This document shows positions 36,222 through 44,781 of a DNA stretch of 64,000 nt, one piece after another; the first letter of the stretch is position 1; the number at the start of each line of letters is the position of its first letter. The notes beneath the pieces were generated by a model that was not told the origin of the DNA, did no database searches, and saw nothing but the letters and a program-made list of their open reading frames with translations. This DNA comes from Paraburkholderia ginsengiterrae (GTDB taxonomy: Bacteria; Pseudomonadota; Gammaproteobacteria; Burkholderiales; Burkholderiaceae): the NCBI RefSeq assembly GCF_001645125.1, contig NZ_LXKA01000165.1, forward strand, positions 1-64,000, given 5' to 3'. A program made the translations under genes and the position numbers.

Positions 36222-37607
36222 ATGACAGCCCAGCGCCACATCGCTATTAACGCTTTCTATATGCCTTCGCCAACGCAATCATGGGCAGGAATGTGGCCGC
36301 ACCCGCAGTCAGCCGGAGCTGACTACAACAAGCTCAAATTCTGGACCGACCTCGCCAAACAAGCAGAATCGGGATTGATCGACTGCGTTTTCCTTGCCGA
36401 TGCGCTTGGCGTGCCGGACACATATGGCGGCGCGCCCGACGCCGCAATCCAGAGCGGCGCGCACTTTCCCGCCAACGATCCAATGATGCTCATTTCGGCC
36501 ATGGCCTCCGTGACCCGGCATATCACCTTCGGCGTGACCGGCAACACCACTTACGAGCCACCCTATCTCCTCGCCCGCCGTCTGTCGACGCTTGATCAAC
36601 TCACGGAAGGCCGGCTGGCGTGGAACATCGTTACCGGCGTGATGCCATCAACCGCGAAAGCGATGGGGCAAAGCGAGATGGTTTCACATGACGCCCGCTA
36701 CGACGTCGCTGACGAGTACATGGATCTTGTTTACAAGCTTTGGGAAGCCAGCTGGGAGGACGGCGCGGCGATTCGCGACCGTGCGCGCGGCATCTTTACG
36801 GATCCCTCCAAGGTGCATGCGATTCATCATCGCTCTGAACATTTCGCTTGCGACGGCATTCACTTGTGTGAACCGTCGCCCCAGAGGACGCCATTGCTCT
36901 TTTCTGCTGGCGCCTCATCCCGCGGGATTGCCTTCGCCGGTCGACATGCGGAATGCAGCTTCATGTCCACCAACAGCATCGACTTCGCCCGCACAACCAC
37001 TCAGCGATATCGCCAGGCGGCGGTCGCCGCCGGACGTACACCAGACTCCATAAAAGTGTTCAATGCCGCCACCGTCATTGTTGGTGCAACTGAAGACGAG
37101 GCGCTCGATCGGGTCCGGGAATATCAGCGCTACACCAGCGAGGAAGGCAACCTTGCGATTTTTTCCACCTGGCTCGGCGTGGATCTGTCGCGTTACGATC
37201 CTGATGCACCGATTGACGTGGTGGAAAGCAACGCTGTCCAGTCCATCGCCGATTCCATGCGCGCTACCGGCGACATGGGCAAAGTGACGTTGCGCGACCT
37301 CGCGCGCTTCGCCAATGTCGGTGGCAGAGAGGCATTCATTGTGGGCTCGCCCGATCAGGTCTGCGATACGCTGTTGCAGTGGCGTGACGAAGCCGATGTG
37401 GATGGATTCAATCTCGTGCGTACCGTCGAACCAGGTAATCTCCAAAATTTCATCGACCTGGTCATCCCACGCCTTCAGGAACGGGGTGCCTTCAAGACTG
37501 GCTATAAGGAAGGCACGATGCGTGAACAGCTGTTCTCTGAAACCGGACCCGGGCTGCGAGCAGATCACTATGGAGCGCGTTTCCGCCCCTCCGTGAACCG
37601 CCCATGA
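36222..37607 (+). CDS. FMN-dependent monooxygenase, NtaA/SnaA/DszA family
   Basis: 461 residues from ATG 36222 (GGAG 8 bases upstream). Luciferase-like fold: HIAINAFYMPSPTQSWAGMW, the FLADALGVPDTYGG segment, TYEPPYLLARRLSTLDQLTE, RLAWNIVTGV, and the late FIVGSPDQVCDTLLQWRDEA. Members use FMNH2 from a separate reductase to attack aminopolycarboxylates, dibenzothiophene sulfone or heterocycles. Site B lies about 190 bp upstream, with the relic gene in between, so it is now driven by the relic's promoter. The substrate is unknown. Confidence 0.9.
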   Translation: MTAQRHIAINAFYMPSPTQSWAGMWPHPQSAGADYNKLKFWTDLAKQAESGLIDCVFLADALGVPDTYGGAPDAAIQSGAHFPANDPMMLISAMASVTRHITFGVTGNTTYEPPYLLARRLSTLDQLTEGRLAWNIVTGVMPSTAKAMGQSEMVSHDARYDVADEYMDLVYKLWEASWEDGAAIRDRARGIFTDPSKVHAIHHRSEHFACDGIHLCEPSPQRTPLLFSAGASSRGIAFAGRHAECSFMSTNSIDFARTTTQRYRQAAVAAGRTPDSIKVFNAATVIVGATEDEALDRVREYQRYTSEEGNLAIFSTWLGVDLSRYDPDAPIDVVESNAVQSIADSMRATGDMGKVTLRDLARFANVGGREAFIVGSPDQVCDTLLQWRDEADVDGFNLVRTVEPGNLQNFIDLVIPRLQERGAFKTGYKEGTMREQLFSETGPGLRADHYGARFRPSVNRP

Positions 37608-37730
37608 CCCCCCCCCTTCTGCGAGCACTAGCCGGCATCTGAGACACCCGCCGGCAGGGACAACGTTGCCCGCCACTCACTCGGTGAGCCGCGGACAACG
37701 CTTGTCCCGATTACCGAACCTCACCTCGCC
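37608..37730. other. Convergent intergenic region with weak hairpins
   Basis: It lies between the LLM stop and the convergent F420-reductase-like gene. A C run (37607-37616) and GCCGGC repeats at about 37631 and 37650 could pair as a weak terminator. No gene. Confidence 0.3.
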
Positions 37731-38375
37731 TCACACTTTGACGAAGCTGACTCCCGCCAGCGCGCCAAACGGTAACGACGCGAGCGGACCACCGACATCG
37801 AGTGCTCCAAGATCGACGGCGAAAAAACCAGCCTTCGCGATAAGCGAGCGGACGGTCGCTTTGGCATCCTGGTCGTCACCGGAATAAAACAGCACGCGAT
37901 TTCCGCCAGACACTTCCGGTTCGCGCAGAACGTTCACATCGAGGTGGTTAAATGCCTTGACGAGACGCGCACCAGGAACGAGATCGCTAACCACGCTGCT
38001 CGAGTGACGGCCGCCAAGATCGACTGCCTTGATACCGTAGGCAGCCAGCGGGTTGCCGGGGTCGTTGGCGTCCGGTGAGTCAGGATCGATCCATTCGACA
38101 GGATTGGTGCCGTCGACGACAATGCGCCCGTTCCATGTGGGCAGACCGCCAAGCACTCGTTTCAGATCCACCCAGCGAATGGCGACGAAGACGATGTCCG
38201 CCATGGCTGCCTCCTCCGTGGTACCGGCCTTGATCGCCGGACCGAGTTCCTCGACCAATCCCGCGAGGGATTCAGGGCCCCGGCTGTTCGAAATGATCGC
38301 CGAAATGCCCACCTTGGCGAACGCCCGGGCCAGGTTCGATCCCAACGCGCCCGCACCGATAATGCCAATGCTCAT
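37731..38375 (-). CDS. NADPH-dependent F420-reductase-like oxidoreductase
   Basis: 214 residues. Rossmann start MSIGIIGAGALGSNLARAF and the middle VVDGTNPVEW, KAFNHLDVNVL motifs match the NADP oxidoreductase, coenzyme F420-dependent family. Betaproteobacteria generally lack F420, so an NADP-linked reductase of another cofactor or pathway ketone is more likely. It is the last gene of the DoxX-Rrf2 transcript, 102 bases after Rrf2. Confidence 0.85.
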   Translation of the reverse strand: MSIGIIGAGALGSNLARAFAKVGISAIISNSRGPESLAGLVEELGPAIKAGTTEEAAMADIVFVAIRWVDLKRVLGGLPTWNGRIVVDGTNPVEWIDPDSPDANDPGNPLAAYGIKAVDLGGRHSSSVVSDLVPGARLVKAFNHLDVNVLREPEVSGGNRVLFYSGDDQDAKATVRSLIAKAGFFAVDLGALDVGGPLASLPFGALAGVSFVKV

Positions 38376-38477
38376 GCCTCAATCCTCCAACAGTTAATTC
38401 GGCTCAGGCCGCCGTGGCCACTACTGCACACCAGGTAGATATGTCGATGACACATCGACACATAGACGAAAGAAAAC

Positions 38478-38921
38478 TCAGGACTGCGGAAGTCGAGACG
38501 TCCCGAGCCGCGTGATCTCGGCAACAATATCGGCGATCGTGTAGCGGGAGAGTTCGGTCTCGAGCGCGTTTCTGGCTCGTTGCAGCGCCAGGTGCATGGC
38601 TTGCTGAATATTGGCGCCGACCGGACAGTCAAAGCATGGCGGCGTCCGAGGCAGGCTGAAGAGCTCCGTATCCTCGACCGCGTTATAAACGTCCAGCAGG
38701 CGGATGCTTTTCACCGGCTTTGCCAGCAATGCGCCGCCGCCGGCGCCTAATTGCGATCTCGTCAACCCTGCATCACTTAACCGCGAAAGCAGGCCGCGAA
38801 TGACCACCGCGCCCGTATTCACCGACCTGGCCAGATCCTCCGAACGCAGCGGCTTGCCGCCGTTGACGGCAAGCGCTGCGAGTGTGTGGACAGCGACGGC
38901 AAAGCGGGTGCTGGTGGGCAT
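38478..38921 (-). CDS. Rrf2-family transcriptional regulator
   Basis: 147 residues. The winged helix has the conserved RFAVAVHTLAALA start and LGAGGGALLAKP wing. Only two cysteines remain, in PPCFDCPVG, so a NsrR/IscR-type three-Cys cluster is not obvious; the CXXC could sense redox or thiols. It lies 21 bases after DoxX under site E. The shared promoter's GCATTTG core resembles an NsrR half-site, which makes this the best local candidate for the regulon's regulator. Confidence 0.9.
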   Translation of the reverse strand: MPTSTRFAVAVHTLAALAVNGGKPLRSEDLARSVNTGAVVIRGLLSRLSDAGLTRSQLGAGGGALLAKPVKSIRLLDVYNAVEDTELFSLPRTPPCFDCPVGANIQQAMHLALQRARNALETELSRYTIADIVAEITRLGTSRLPQS

Positions 38922-38942
38922 AGGGTGGATCGAGCGCCGCGA

Positions 38943-39377
38943 CTAGAGCGCGGACGGAGCCACAATCGAAGCACGACGATTGATCCGGCGGTCGATACTG
39001 AATGCACCCGGACCATGGGCTGAGAAGGCTAGAAGGCCGCCCGCCATTGCGACGTTCTTGAGGAAGTTGAACATTTGACCCTGGTCGCCAAATGCATGGT
39101 GAAAGATGATCGCGGTCACAACGCAATAGGTCGCCAGCACCCACGCCACGACACGTGTGCGGTACCCAAGAATCAGTGCCGCCGCGCATGCCAGTTCAAG
39201 CACCATTGAACCGATATACCCCAGCAGCGGCGCAGGCAAACCCAAGGATGCGATGTAGCCGATCGTAGGGCCCGGCGAAATGAGTTTCTCCACGCCACTG
39301 ATAACGAAAATTACCGCCATGAGAAGACGCCCAGCCAAAAGGCTTACGTCGTTGTTCGAGTAATCCGAAGTGTTCAT
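38943..39377 (-). CDS. DoxX-family membrane protein
   Basis: 144 residues from ATG 39377 (MNTSDYSNND). Four membrane helices with the DoxX signatures LLMAVIFVISGVEKL near the start and IIFHHAFGDQGQMFNFLKNV. DoxX-like proteins accompany oxidoreductases and thiol or sulfur metabolism. It is the first gene after site E and precedes the Rrf2 gene by 21 bases, suggesting a role in redox protection of the pathway. Confidence 0.9.
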   Translation of the reverse strand: MNTSDYSNNDVSLLAGRLLMAVIFVISGVEKLISPGPTIGYIASLGLPAPLLGYIGSMVLELACAAALILGYRTRVVAWVLATYCVVTAIIFHHAFGDQGQMFNFLKNVAMAGGLLAFSAHGPGAFSIDRRINRRASIVAPSAL

Positions 39378-39455
39378 TTCAATTCTCCACGAGGGATTTC
39401 CAGCTTGATAATGGGGGGACATAAATCTTCCATATGCGTGCTGTCCATATCGCAT

Positions 39456-39510
39456 AAGCTATTGGCGTCGTGACATCGTGTCCAACGGCGAATTCAGATG
39501 GTGCGATCGA
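39456..39510 (-). promoter_or_regulatory. Shared regulon promoter, site E
   Basis: On the minus strand: TCGATC 39510-39505, 19 bp containing CCATCTGAATTCGCC, TTGGAC 39485-39480, 18 bp, TAGCTT 39461-39456. It is 79 bp upstream of the DoxX start. Its -10 and 18-bp spacer match site D. Confidence 0.85.
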
Positions 39511-39526
39511 AAGGGGTGATCGTGGA

Positions 39527-40288
39527 TCACCAGGAAAGCATTCCACCATCCACGATCAAATCCGTGCCGGTGATGTAGGAACTCTCGTCCGAAGCGAGGA
39601 AGAGTGCCGCCTGCGCGATCTCTTCTGGTTTTGCAGCGCGGCCGAGCATAATCAGACCGAGGACATGATCCGCCCATTCCTTATTTTTGAGCTGCTCGCG
39701 GGTCTGGTTGGTCTCGGTCACTCCCGGGGAAATGGAATTGGCACGGATGCCAAACTCGCGGCCCTCCATCGCCATCTGACGCGTCATGGCGATCACGCCG
39801 GCCTTCGATGTGCAATGCGCCAGAGAGCCAAGCGTACGTACCGTCGTGTACGCGTTCGCCGAGGCCGTATTGACAATCGTGCCGCCGTTTTTCTTGAGGT
39901 AGGGCCAGGCAGTGCGCGTGAGGAAGAAAACGAGACTGACCTCCTCGTTCAAGCTGCGTGTCCATTCTTCATCTGAGATATCTTCAATCCAGTTGAAATA
40001 GGCCATCGCTGCATTGTTGTAGAGCACGTCGATCCGGCCAAAGCGCTCAATCGCGAGATCGACCAATGCGCGGCACTCATCCGAATGAGCGAGATTGCAG
40101 GGATGACGGGAGACCATTTCGCCGCCTGCAGCCAGCACCGCCTCTAACGTAGCGGCACCAGCTGCTTCGTTTAAATCGCACCCTACGATGCGCGCACCTT
40201 CTCGTGCGAATAGCAGCGCCGCGGCGCACCCCATGCTCCCACCCGTACCTGTGATAATGCAAACCTTATCCTGAAGCCTGCCTGCCAT
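39527..40288 (-). CDS. SDR-family protein with His at catalytic Tyr position
   Basis: 253 residues from ATG 40288. Cofactor site TGTGGSMG; NNAAMAYFNW; INTSAS-like VNTASANAYT; and the C-terminal ITGTDLIVDGG. The YxxxK motif reads HCTSK (LAHCTSKAG), so the usual proton-donor Tyr is His. That may alter or abolish classical dehydrogenase activity. It is the last gene of the transcript from site C, 41 bases after another SDR. Confidence 0.88.
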   Translation of the reverse strand: MAGRLQDKVCIITGTGGSMGCAAALLFAREGARIVGCDLNEAAGAATLEAVLAAGGEMVSRHPCNLAHSDECRALVDLAIERFGRIDVLYNNAAMAYFNWIEDISDEEWTRSLNEEVSLVFFLTRTAWPYLKKNGGTIVNTASANAYTTVRTLGSLAHCTSKAGVIAMTRQMAMEGREFGIRANSISPGVTETNQTREQLKNKEWADHVLGLIMLGRAAKPEEIAQAALFLASDESSYITGTDLIVDGGMLSW

Positions 40289-40329
40289 GGTTGTCCTCTC
40301 ATAGTATTGATGAGGTTGATCGGCTAACA

Positions 40330-41064
40330 CTAGCTGACCTTATAGAGCCCACCGTCAACGACCAACGCCTGCCCTGTGATAAACCCGGCCTCCTCACTCG
40401 CAAGGAAGGCAACCGGACCGACAAGATCCTGCGGCTCCGCCAATCGCTTGATTGCCTGTTGCTGCCAGACGGCGCGTTTCGCGTCCTCGGGCATGCCAGC
40501 CGTGGCGGGCGTATCGGTCAGCGACGGGAGTATCGCGTTGCAGGTGATCCCGTCGGCAGCGACGTCATTGGCGAGACCTCGCATAAACCCGATCGCGCCC
40601 ATTTTCGTCGCCATATAGGCACTGAGCGCCTGCTCCGCAATGCCGATCGAATTCGACGAGATGGCGATGAACCGGCCGTAGCCATTCTTGCGCATGCGTG
40701 GCACGAAATGCTTCGCGCTATAGAAGTGTGCGTCGAGATTGACTGCGAACCCTCTGCGCCATGTGTCGAAGTCCAATTCGTCAATCCGGCCCCGCGGAAA
40801 GGCAGCGGCATTGTTCACGACGATATCCAGACGGTTGAACCTTTCGTCTATGGCCTCCCCGAGTTTCGCCCATGTGGCTTCGATTGACACATCCCCAGCG
40901 AAAGCCATTGCCGAATCTCCGGCCAACTTCGCCGATTCAGCCGGCGCTTCCAGATCGACCAAAACAACTTCTGCACCGCATTGCGCAAGCTTGACCGCAA
41001 TAGCGCGGCCAATGCCTCGGCCCGCGCCAGTGACGACGGCCACCTTCCCTTTCAACGATGTCAT
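40330..41064 (-). CDS. SDR-family dehydrogenase
   Basis: 244 residues from ATG 41064 (ribosome site GGAGGGG). Complete classical SDR: TGAGRGIG cofactor loop, NNAAAFPRG, Ser in AISSNSIG, catalytic YMATK, and ITGQALVVDGG. It likely oxidises an alcohol or diol or reduces a ketone in the pathway. It follows the small transporter gene by 85 bases. Confidence 0.92.
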   Translation of the reverse strand: MTSLKGKVAVVTGAGRGIGRAIAVKLAQCGAEVVLVDLEAPAESAKLAGDSAMAFAGDVSIEATWAKLGEAIDERFNRLDIVVNNAAAFPRGRIDELDFDTWRRGFAVNLDAHFYSAKHFVPRMRKNGYGRFIAISSNSIGIAEQALSAYMATKMGAIGFMRGLANDVAADGITCNAILPSLTDTPATAGMPEDAKRAVWQQQAIKRLAEPQDLVGPVAFLASEEAGFITGQALVVDGGLYKVS

Positions 41065-41149
41065 GTGTCCCCTCCAGCAGAATTCGGTGCCTGGCACAAG
41101 CGTTCATCCCACTTGCCACCGGGCGGATAAAAGAGCACGACTCGCGCCC

Positions 41150-41467
41150 TTAAGCCAGGTTTCCAATCAGAACGCCGGCGATGGCGATCACCCCGCCAAC
41201 TCCCTGAAAAACCGAAATCCGTTCGCCGAACGAGAGACCTATGATGAACGAGCCGATCATCACGCCAACGGTCAATGCCGTCACTGCGGCACTAACGGGC
41301 GCTCCGGCCACCATCGCTCGCCCCAGAAACCAGAGCGTCAACATGTTGGCGAGAATCATTCCAAGGGTCGGCCATGGCAGTGTCATGCCGGCGCAGAGCT
41401 TCATGAAATAGACGGCAATAAGATTGGCGGCGATAGCAATCGCGACCATGACGTAGCTAACAGACAT
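41150..41467 (-). CDS. Small four-helix transporter, EamA/SMR-like
   Basis: 105 residues from ATG 41467, which follows TTGGAGGAG. Four membrane helices; VYFMKLCAGMTLPWPTLGMI and the Gly/Ala-rich C-terminal helix are like small multidrug resistance or half-EamA proteins. SMR proteins work as antiparallel dimers exchanging protons for cations or small polar compounds. It probably moves a pathway substrate or product. The 234 bases before it (41468-41701) include some decayed-looking coding sequence but no motif. Confidence 0.75.
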   Translation of the reverse strand: MSVSYVMVAIAIAANLIAVYFMKLCAGMTLPWPTLGMILANMLTLWFLGRAMVAGAPVSAAVTALTVGVMIGSFIIGLSFGERISVFQGVGGVIAIAGVLIGNLA

Positions 41468-41701
41468 TTTGTCTCCTCCAACAATAGGTATCAGCGGTGC
41501 CTTCCGCCAGAGGTCTACGAGCACATTGTTTTGATCAGCAACTTCGTCAACCTGGCTGGTTCAACGCGTCGAACTCATACCGCCTGGCACGGCGGCAGGC
41601 GAAAAATGATCCATCTATCTTTTCTTATATCATTTGCATTCCTTATCATCATGTTTGTAAACGGATTGCGAAATAATCGTCCCAACCAAGCATGTCTCTA
41701 T

Positions 41702-43264
41702 CTAACCGGCGACATAGCTCGCAGCGCGCCGCGCACCATAGTGCGCGTCCCAATAGTGGAGATGCTCGAGCCAGGGCACATCGGTCAAGCCGATGTCTTC
41801 GTTGAACGCCATGACACGCGGCGCGGCTGGATCGAACACCGGCCAATCTGGAAGACTCTTCGCCGCCGGACGGCCGGTACGCGCGAATTCCACCCAGGCA
41901 GCGCGGACTGTCTTGCCCAAAGCATAGTCCCCGGGTTGCCATGGCCAATCCCGCAGACTAAAGCGATCGAAACTATAGAAGATAGAGCTGCAGTGAAAAG
42001 CGCCCAGGGGCCTCGGGAATGCCTGTTCGTCGTAACTATCAGCCGGCACCGGAGGGGCTTTCTGAAACTGGTAGTAGTAGACGTCGTGCCCAGCTGCTGC
42101 ATGAAGATGGGCCCATGTCCAATTCTGCCAGGTGAATACACGATGACTATTGGCCTTCAGGCTGGCGGCTAGCGCTTGCGCGTCTGTCGCGGCCGGGTAA
42201 AGCGCAAGGAAGCGCTGCGCGTTATCGCCATACTCAGTTTGAACGTACTCGCGATACGCTGCGAGACTGGGGGAGAAACCGATCACGAGGTCCTCGTTCG
42301 CAACCGATCCCACGAGTAGCGGAACAGCAGCCTGCTGTCGGCTCTCGAAGATCTGATAGCTTCCCGCCGGCAGTACCGCCCCATCCACAATCGGCTGAGC
42401 CGCGTCAAAGATCCCTTGCATATTGGTGCCGTCGACACCACTCGCTGCGCGAATCGTATCGACATCGAGCGTTCGGATGTCGAGGTTGGCACCGCCTGTA
42501 ATACCGTCGGCCCAGGCTTTGCCCGACCGTGTTGCCGCCGCCAGAGATTGCCAGCGATCAGCCACACCGGTATTGTCAGCCACAATACCGAAGCTGCCGC
42601 CGCTTTCAGCAATCGCGCGATGGAACAGGCCGCGTGCGCGGGGCGATGCCATGAGCAAGCTCACGCTGGAGGCGCCCGCGGAAATGCCAAAGATAGTCAC
42701 GCATCCCGGGTCGCCGCCGAACGCAGCAATATTTTCGCGCACCCACTGAAGCGCCGCGATCTGGTCAAGCAGCCCGTAATTGCCGGAAATGCCCTCTTCA
42801 TCTTCCAGTGACAGCTGGGGATGGGCGAGAAAGCCGAGTTTCGCCAAACGGTAGTTGATGGTAACGAACACCACCCCGTCGCGCGCCCACGCATCCCCAT
42901 CGAAGAAGGGAGACGATCCTGATCCGAACTGGAAGCCACCAGGGTGAATCCACACTATCACCGGACGCTTCTCCGCGACATCCCTGGCCGCCGTCCATAC
43001 GTTGAGGTACAGACAATCCTCCGACTGGTTTTCAGCGCCAAAGGGGAGAAGCGAATTACCTAACATCGATTGTTGAATCGCAATCGACTTCGTGCGCGTG
43101 GCGTCTCTCACCCCACTCCAGGCAGCCGGAGGCTGTGGAGCACGCCAGCGCAGTTCACCAACAGGCGGCGACGCGAACGGAATGCCACGAAACGCAGTCA
43201 CCTCGTCGTCCACGGACGGCTCCCCCCTCAACTGCCCCTGGCTTACTGTTACGATCTCATTCAT
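41702..43264 (-). CDS. Type-B carboxylesterase
   Basis: 520 residues from ATG 43264 (GAGGAG upstream). Conserved FRGIPFASPPVGELRWRAPQ, EDCLYLNVWTA, WIHPGGFQFGSG oxyanion loop, and the nucleophile elbow IFGISAGASSV, where the usual GESAG Glu is Ile. The late GAFHCSSIFYSF holds the catalytic His. No signal peptide, so cytoplasmic. It lies 28 bases after the LLM monooxygenase, indicating an ester or carbamate substrate or an ester product of Baeyer-Villiger-type oxygenation. Confidence 0.9.
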   Translation of the reverse strand: MNEIVTVSQGQLRGEPSVDDEVTAFRGIPFASPPVGELRWRAPQPPAAWSGVRDATRTKSIAIQQSMLGNSLLPFGAENQSEDCLYLNVWTAARDVAEKRPVIVWIHPGGFQFGSGSSPFFDGDAWARDGVVFVTINYRLAKLGFLAHPQLSLEDEEGISGNYGLLDQIAALQWVRENIAAFGGDPGCVTIFGISAGASSVSLLMASPRARGLFHRAIAESGGSFGIVADNTGVADRWQSLAAATRSGKAWADGITGGANLDIRTLDVDTIRAASGVDGTNMQGIFDAAQPIVDGAVLPAGSYQIFESRQQAAVPLLVGSVANEDLVIGFSPSLAAYREYVQTEYGDNAQRFLALYPAATDAQALAASLKANSHRVFTWQNWTWAHLHAAAGHDVYYYQFQKAPPVPADSYDEQAFPRPLGAFHCSSIFYSFDRFSLRDWPWQPGDYALGKTVRAAWVEFARTGRPAAKSLPDWPVFDPAAPRVMAFNEDIGLTDVPWLEHLHYWDAHYGARRAASYVAG

Positions 43265-43292
43265 ATTTAGCTCCTCGCATACCGACAAGCGA

Positions 43293-44444
43293 TCAGGTTC
43301 GACTTATCTCGTTCTGACTCCGTGCGTTAAAAGGCGCACGCAGGCCAGTCTGCTCCATAAGGGGAAGCACGTCTCGGGTGAAGCGCGCGATCCCGTCCAG
43401 CGGATCGACCCAGGTCAGCAGAATGCCGTCGAGCCCGCAGTCCGCCAGCATCGCGAGGCGCTCCGCGATGCGCGTTGCGGGGCCGATCAGCGGAAAACCA
43501 CCACCGCTGCCGGCCATGCGCTGGCGGAAAGCCTTCAATGCCTCAGGCGACATGAGCTTTGCGTGCTCCAGCTGCATCTGCATCCACGCGTCGACGCAGG
43601 CCTTGTCTTCATAGTTGACAATGCAGCGGTGGTAATAGGCATCCGCCTCCGCCTGCGTATCACGCTGCATCACCATCGAATTGGTCCATACCTGGATCTC
43701 GCGGCCGAACTCCTCTCTCGCGAAGCGCTTGTACTCGTCCACTTGCCGCCGGATCGCCTCAGGCGACTCAGACTGGACGATGAGAAAGCACATATCGGCG
43801 TTCTCGCATGCAAATTGCCGGCCCCGGTCCGAACCACCTGCGTTCATGATCGGCGGGTTCGACTTCTGCACGGGCTTGGGCATCGACGATCCACGCGCGA
43901 CATCGAAGAAGTCCCCGTGAAAATCGAATTCCTCATGAGATTGCCAGAGCTGGCGAATCACGGCGAGCCATTCCGACAGATGGTCGTAGCGTCGATCATG
44001 TTCCTTGAAGGGCGCGCCGAACATCTCGAGTTCGGGCTTGTTCCAGCCGCCTACGACATTCAGCCCGAAGCGGCCACCGGAAATGATATCGATCGTCGCG
44101 CTCTGCTTGGCCGCGAGGATAGGATGGATCGTGGGGGCATGCGAGGTTGCAAAGACCGCGGAATAGCGTGTGGCCTGTGCAATGCCCGCGGCCCAGGTGA
44201 AAGGATCCATCGTGACGCCGGTGGAATCGTCATTGCCACCGGTCACCCAGCCTTTCCAGCGGGCGTAGGAGACAATTGCCTCGAAACCGGCTGCGTCTGC
44301 CATTTGTGAAGTCTTCACCGACAGGTCCCAGGTTGGCTCGTAGGCTTCCGGTACCGTCGTCATGATTCCACCCCTACCATTTATGGCAAAGATGCCGATC
44401 TTCATTCGGTTGGCGTTGAAGATCGGATTGGTCGAGCCAGGCAT
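43293..44444 (-). CDS. LLM-class FMN monooxygenase (SfnG/RutA/SsuD-like)
   Basis: 383 residues from ATG 44444, preceded by AGGAGGGACATTG. Luciferase-like features: MKIGIFAINGRGG, GRFGLNVVGGWNKPELEMFG, YDHLSEWLAVIRQLW, and NAGGSDRGRQFACENADMCF, typical of SfnG, RutA and related enzymes. They use FMNH2 and O2 to cleave C-S, C-N or ring bonds. It heads the operon with the esterase, transporter and SDRs under site C, and is the parent-type copy of the relic at 36061. The partner reductase could be the FMN reductase at 51267. Confidence 0.9.
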   Translation of the reverse strand: MPGSTNPIFNANRMKIGIFAINGRGGIMTTVPEAYEPTWDLSVKTSQMADAAGFEAIVSYARWKGWVTGGNDDSTGVTMDPFTWAAGIAQATRYSAVFATSHAPTIHPILAAKQSATIDIISGGRFGLNVVGGWNKPELEMFGAPFKEHDRRYDHLSEWLAVIRQLWQSHEEFDFHGDFFDVARGSSMPKPVQKSNPPIMNAGGSDRGRQFACENADMCFLIVQSESPEAIRRQVDEYKRFAREEFGREIQVWTNSMVMQRDTQAEADAYYHRCIVNYEDKACVDAWMQMQLEHAKLMSPEALKAFRQRMAGSGGGFPLIGPATRIAERLAMLADCGLDGILLTWVDPLDGIARFTRDVLPLMEQTGLRAPFNARSQNEISRT

Positions 44445-44524
44445 CAATGTCCCTCCTGCAGGTCTCTGCTTATATAAACATATGCGACGCTCGACACGGT
44501 CGGCGCGTCTTCCTTATGTCGCAT

Positions 44525-44578
44525 AGATTATCTGGCTGTGACGGCATGTCCAGCAGCAAATGCTGATAGGGCAATCTC
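44525..44578 (-). promoter_or_regulatory. Shared regulon promoter, site C
   Basis: On the minus strand: GAGATT 44578-44573, 19 bp containing CTATCAGCATTTGCTG, CTGGAC 44553-44548, 17 bp, TAATCT 44530-44525. It is nearly identical to site B over its whole length, including the sequence between -35 and -10. It drives the LLM/esterase operon. Confidence 0.88.
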
Positions 44579-44643
44579 ACTTTGAGATTTCATTTGGCAG
44601 TCTCGATGAAGAGGCGCGAAGGCCCGAAGGACGTTCACAAGAT

Positions 44644-44698
44644 TCGATCATGCCATCAGGATTTGCCGTTGGACACGCTACGAAGGCGCCATTAGCTT
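44644..44698 (+). promoter_or_regulatory. Shared regulon promoter, site D
   Basis: TCGATC 44644-44649, 19 bp containing CCATCAGGATTTGCC, TTGGAC 44669-44674, 18 bp, TAGCTT 44693-44698. It is divergent from site C and 83 bp upstream of the NTF2-like gene. Confidence 0.85.
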
Positions 44699-44781
44699 AT
44701 GGGGTATGGGCTGGCACGCATAGACGCGAAGACCGTGACGAGCCAGTCAGTTGAGCCCTATCTACAAGGAGAAGACAGAAT

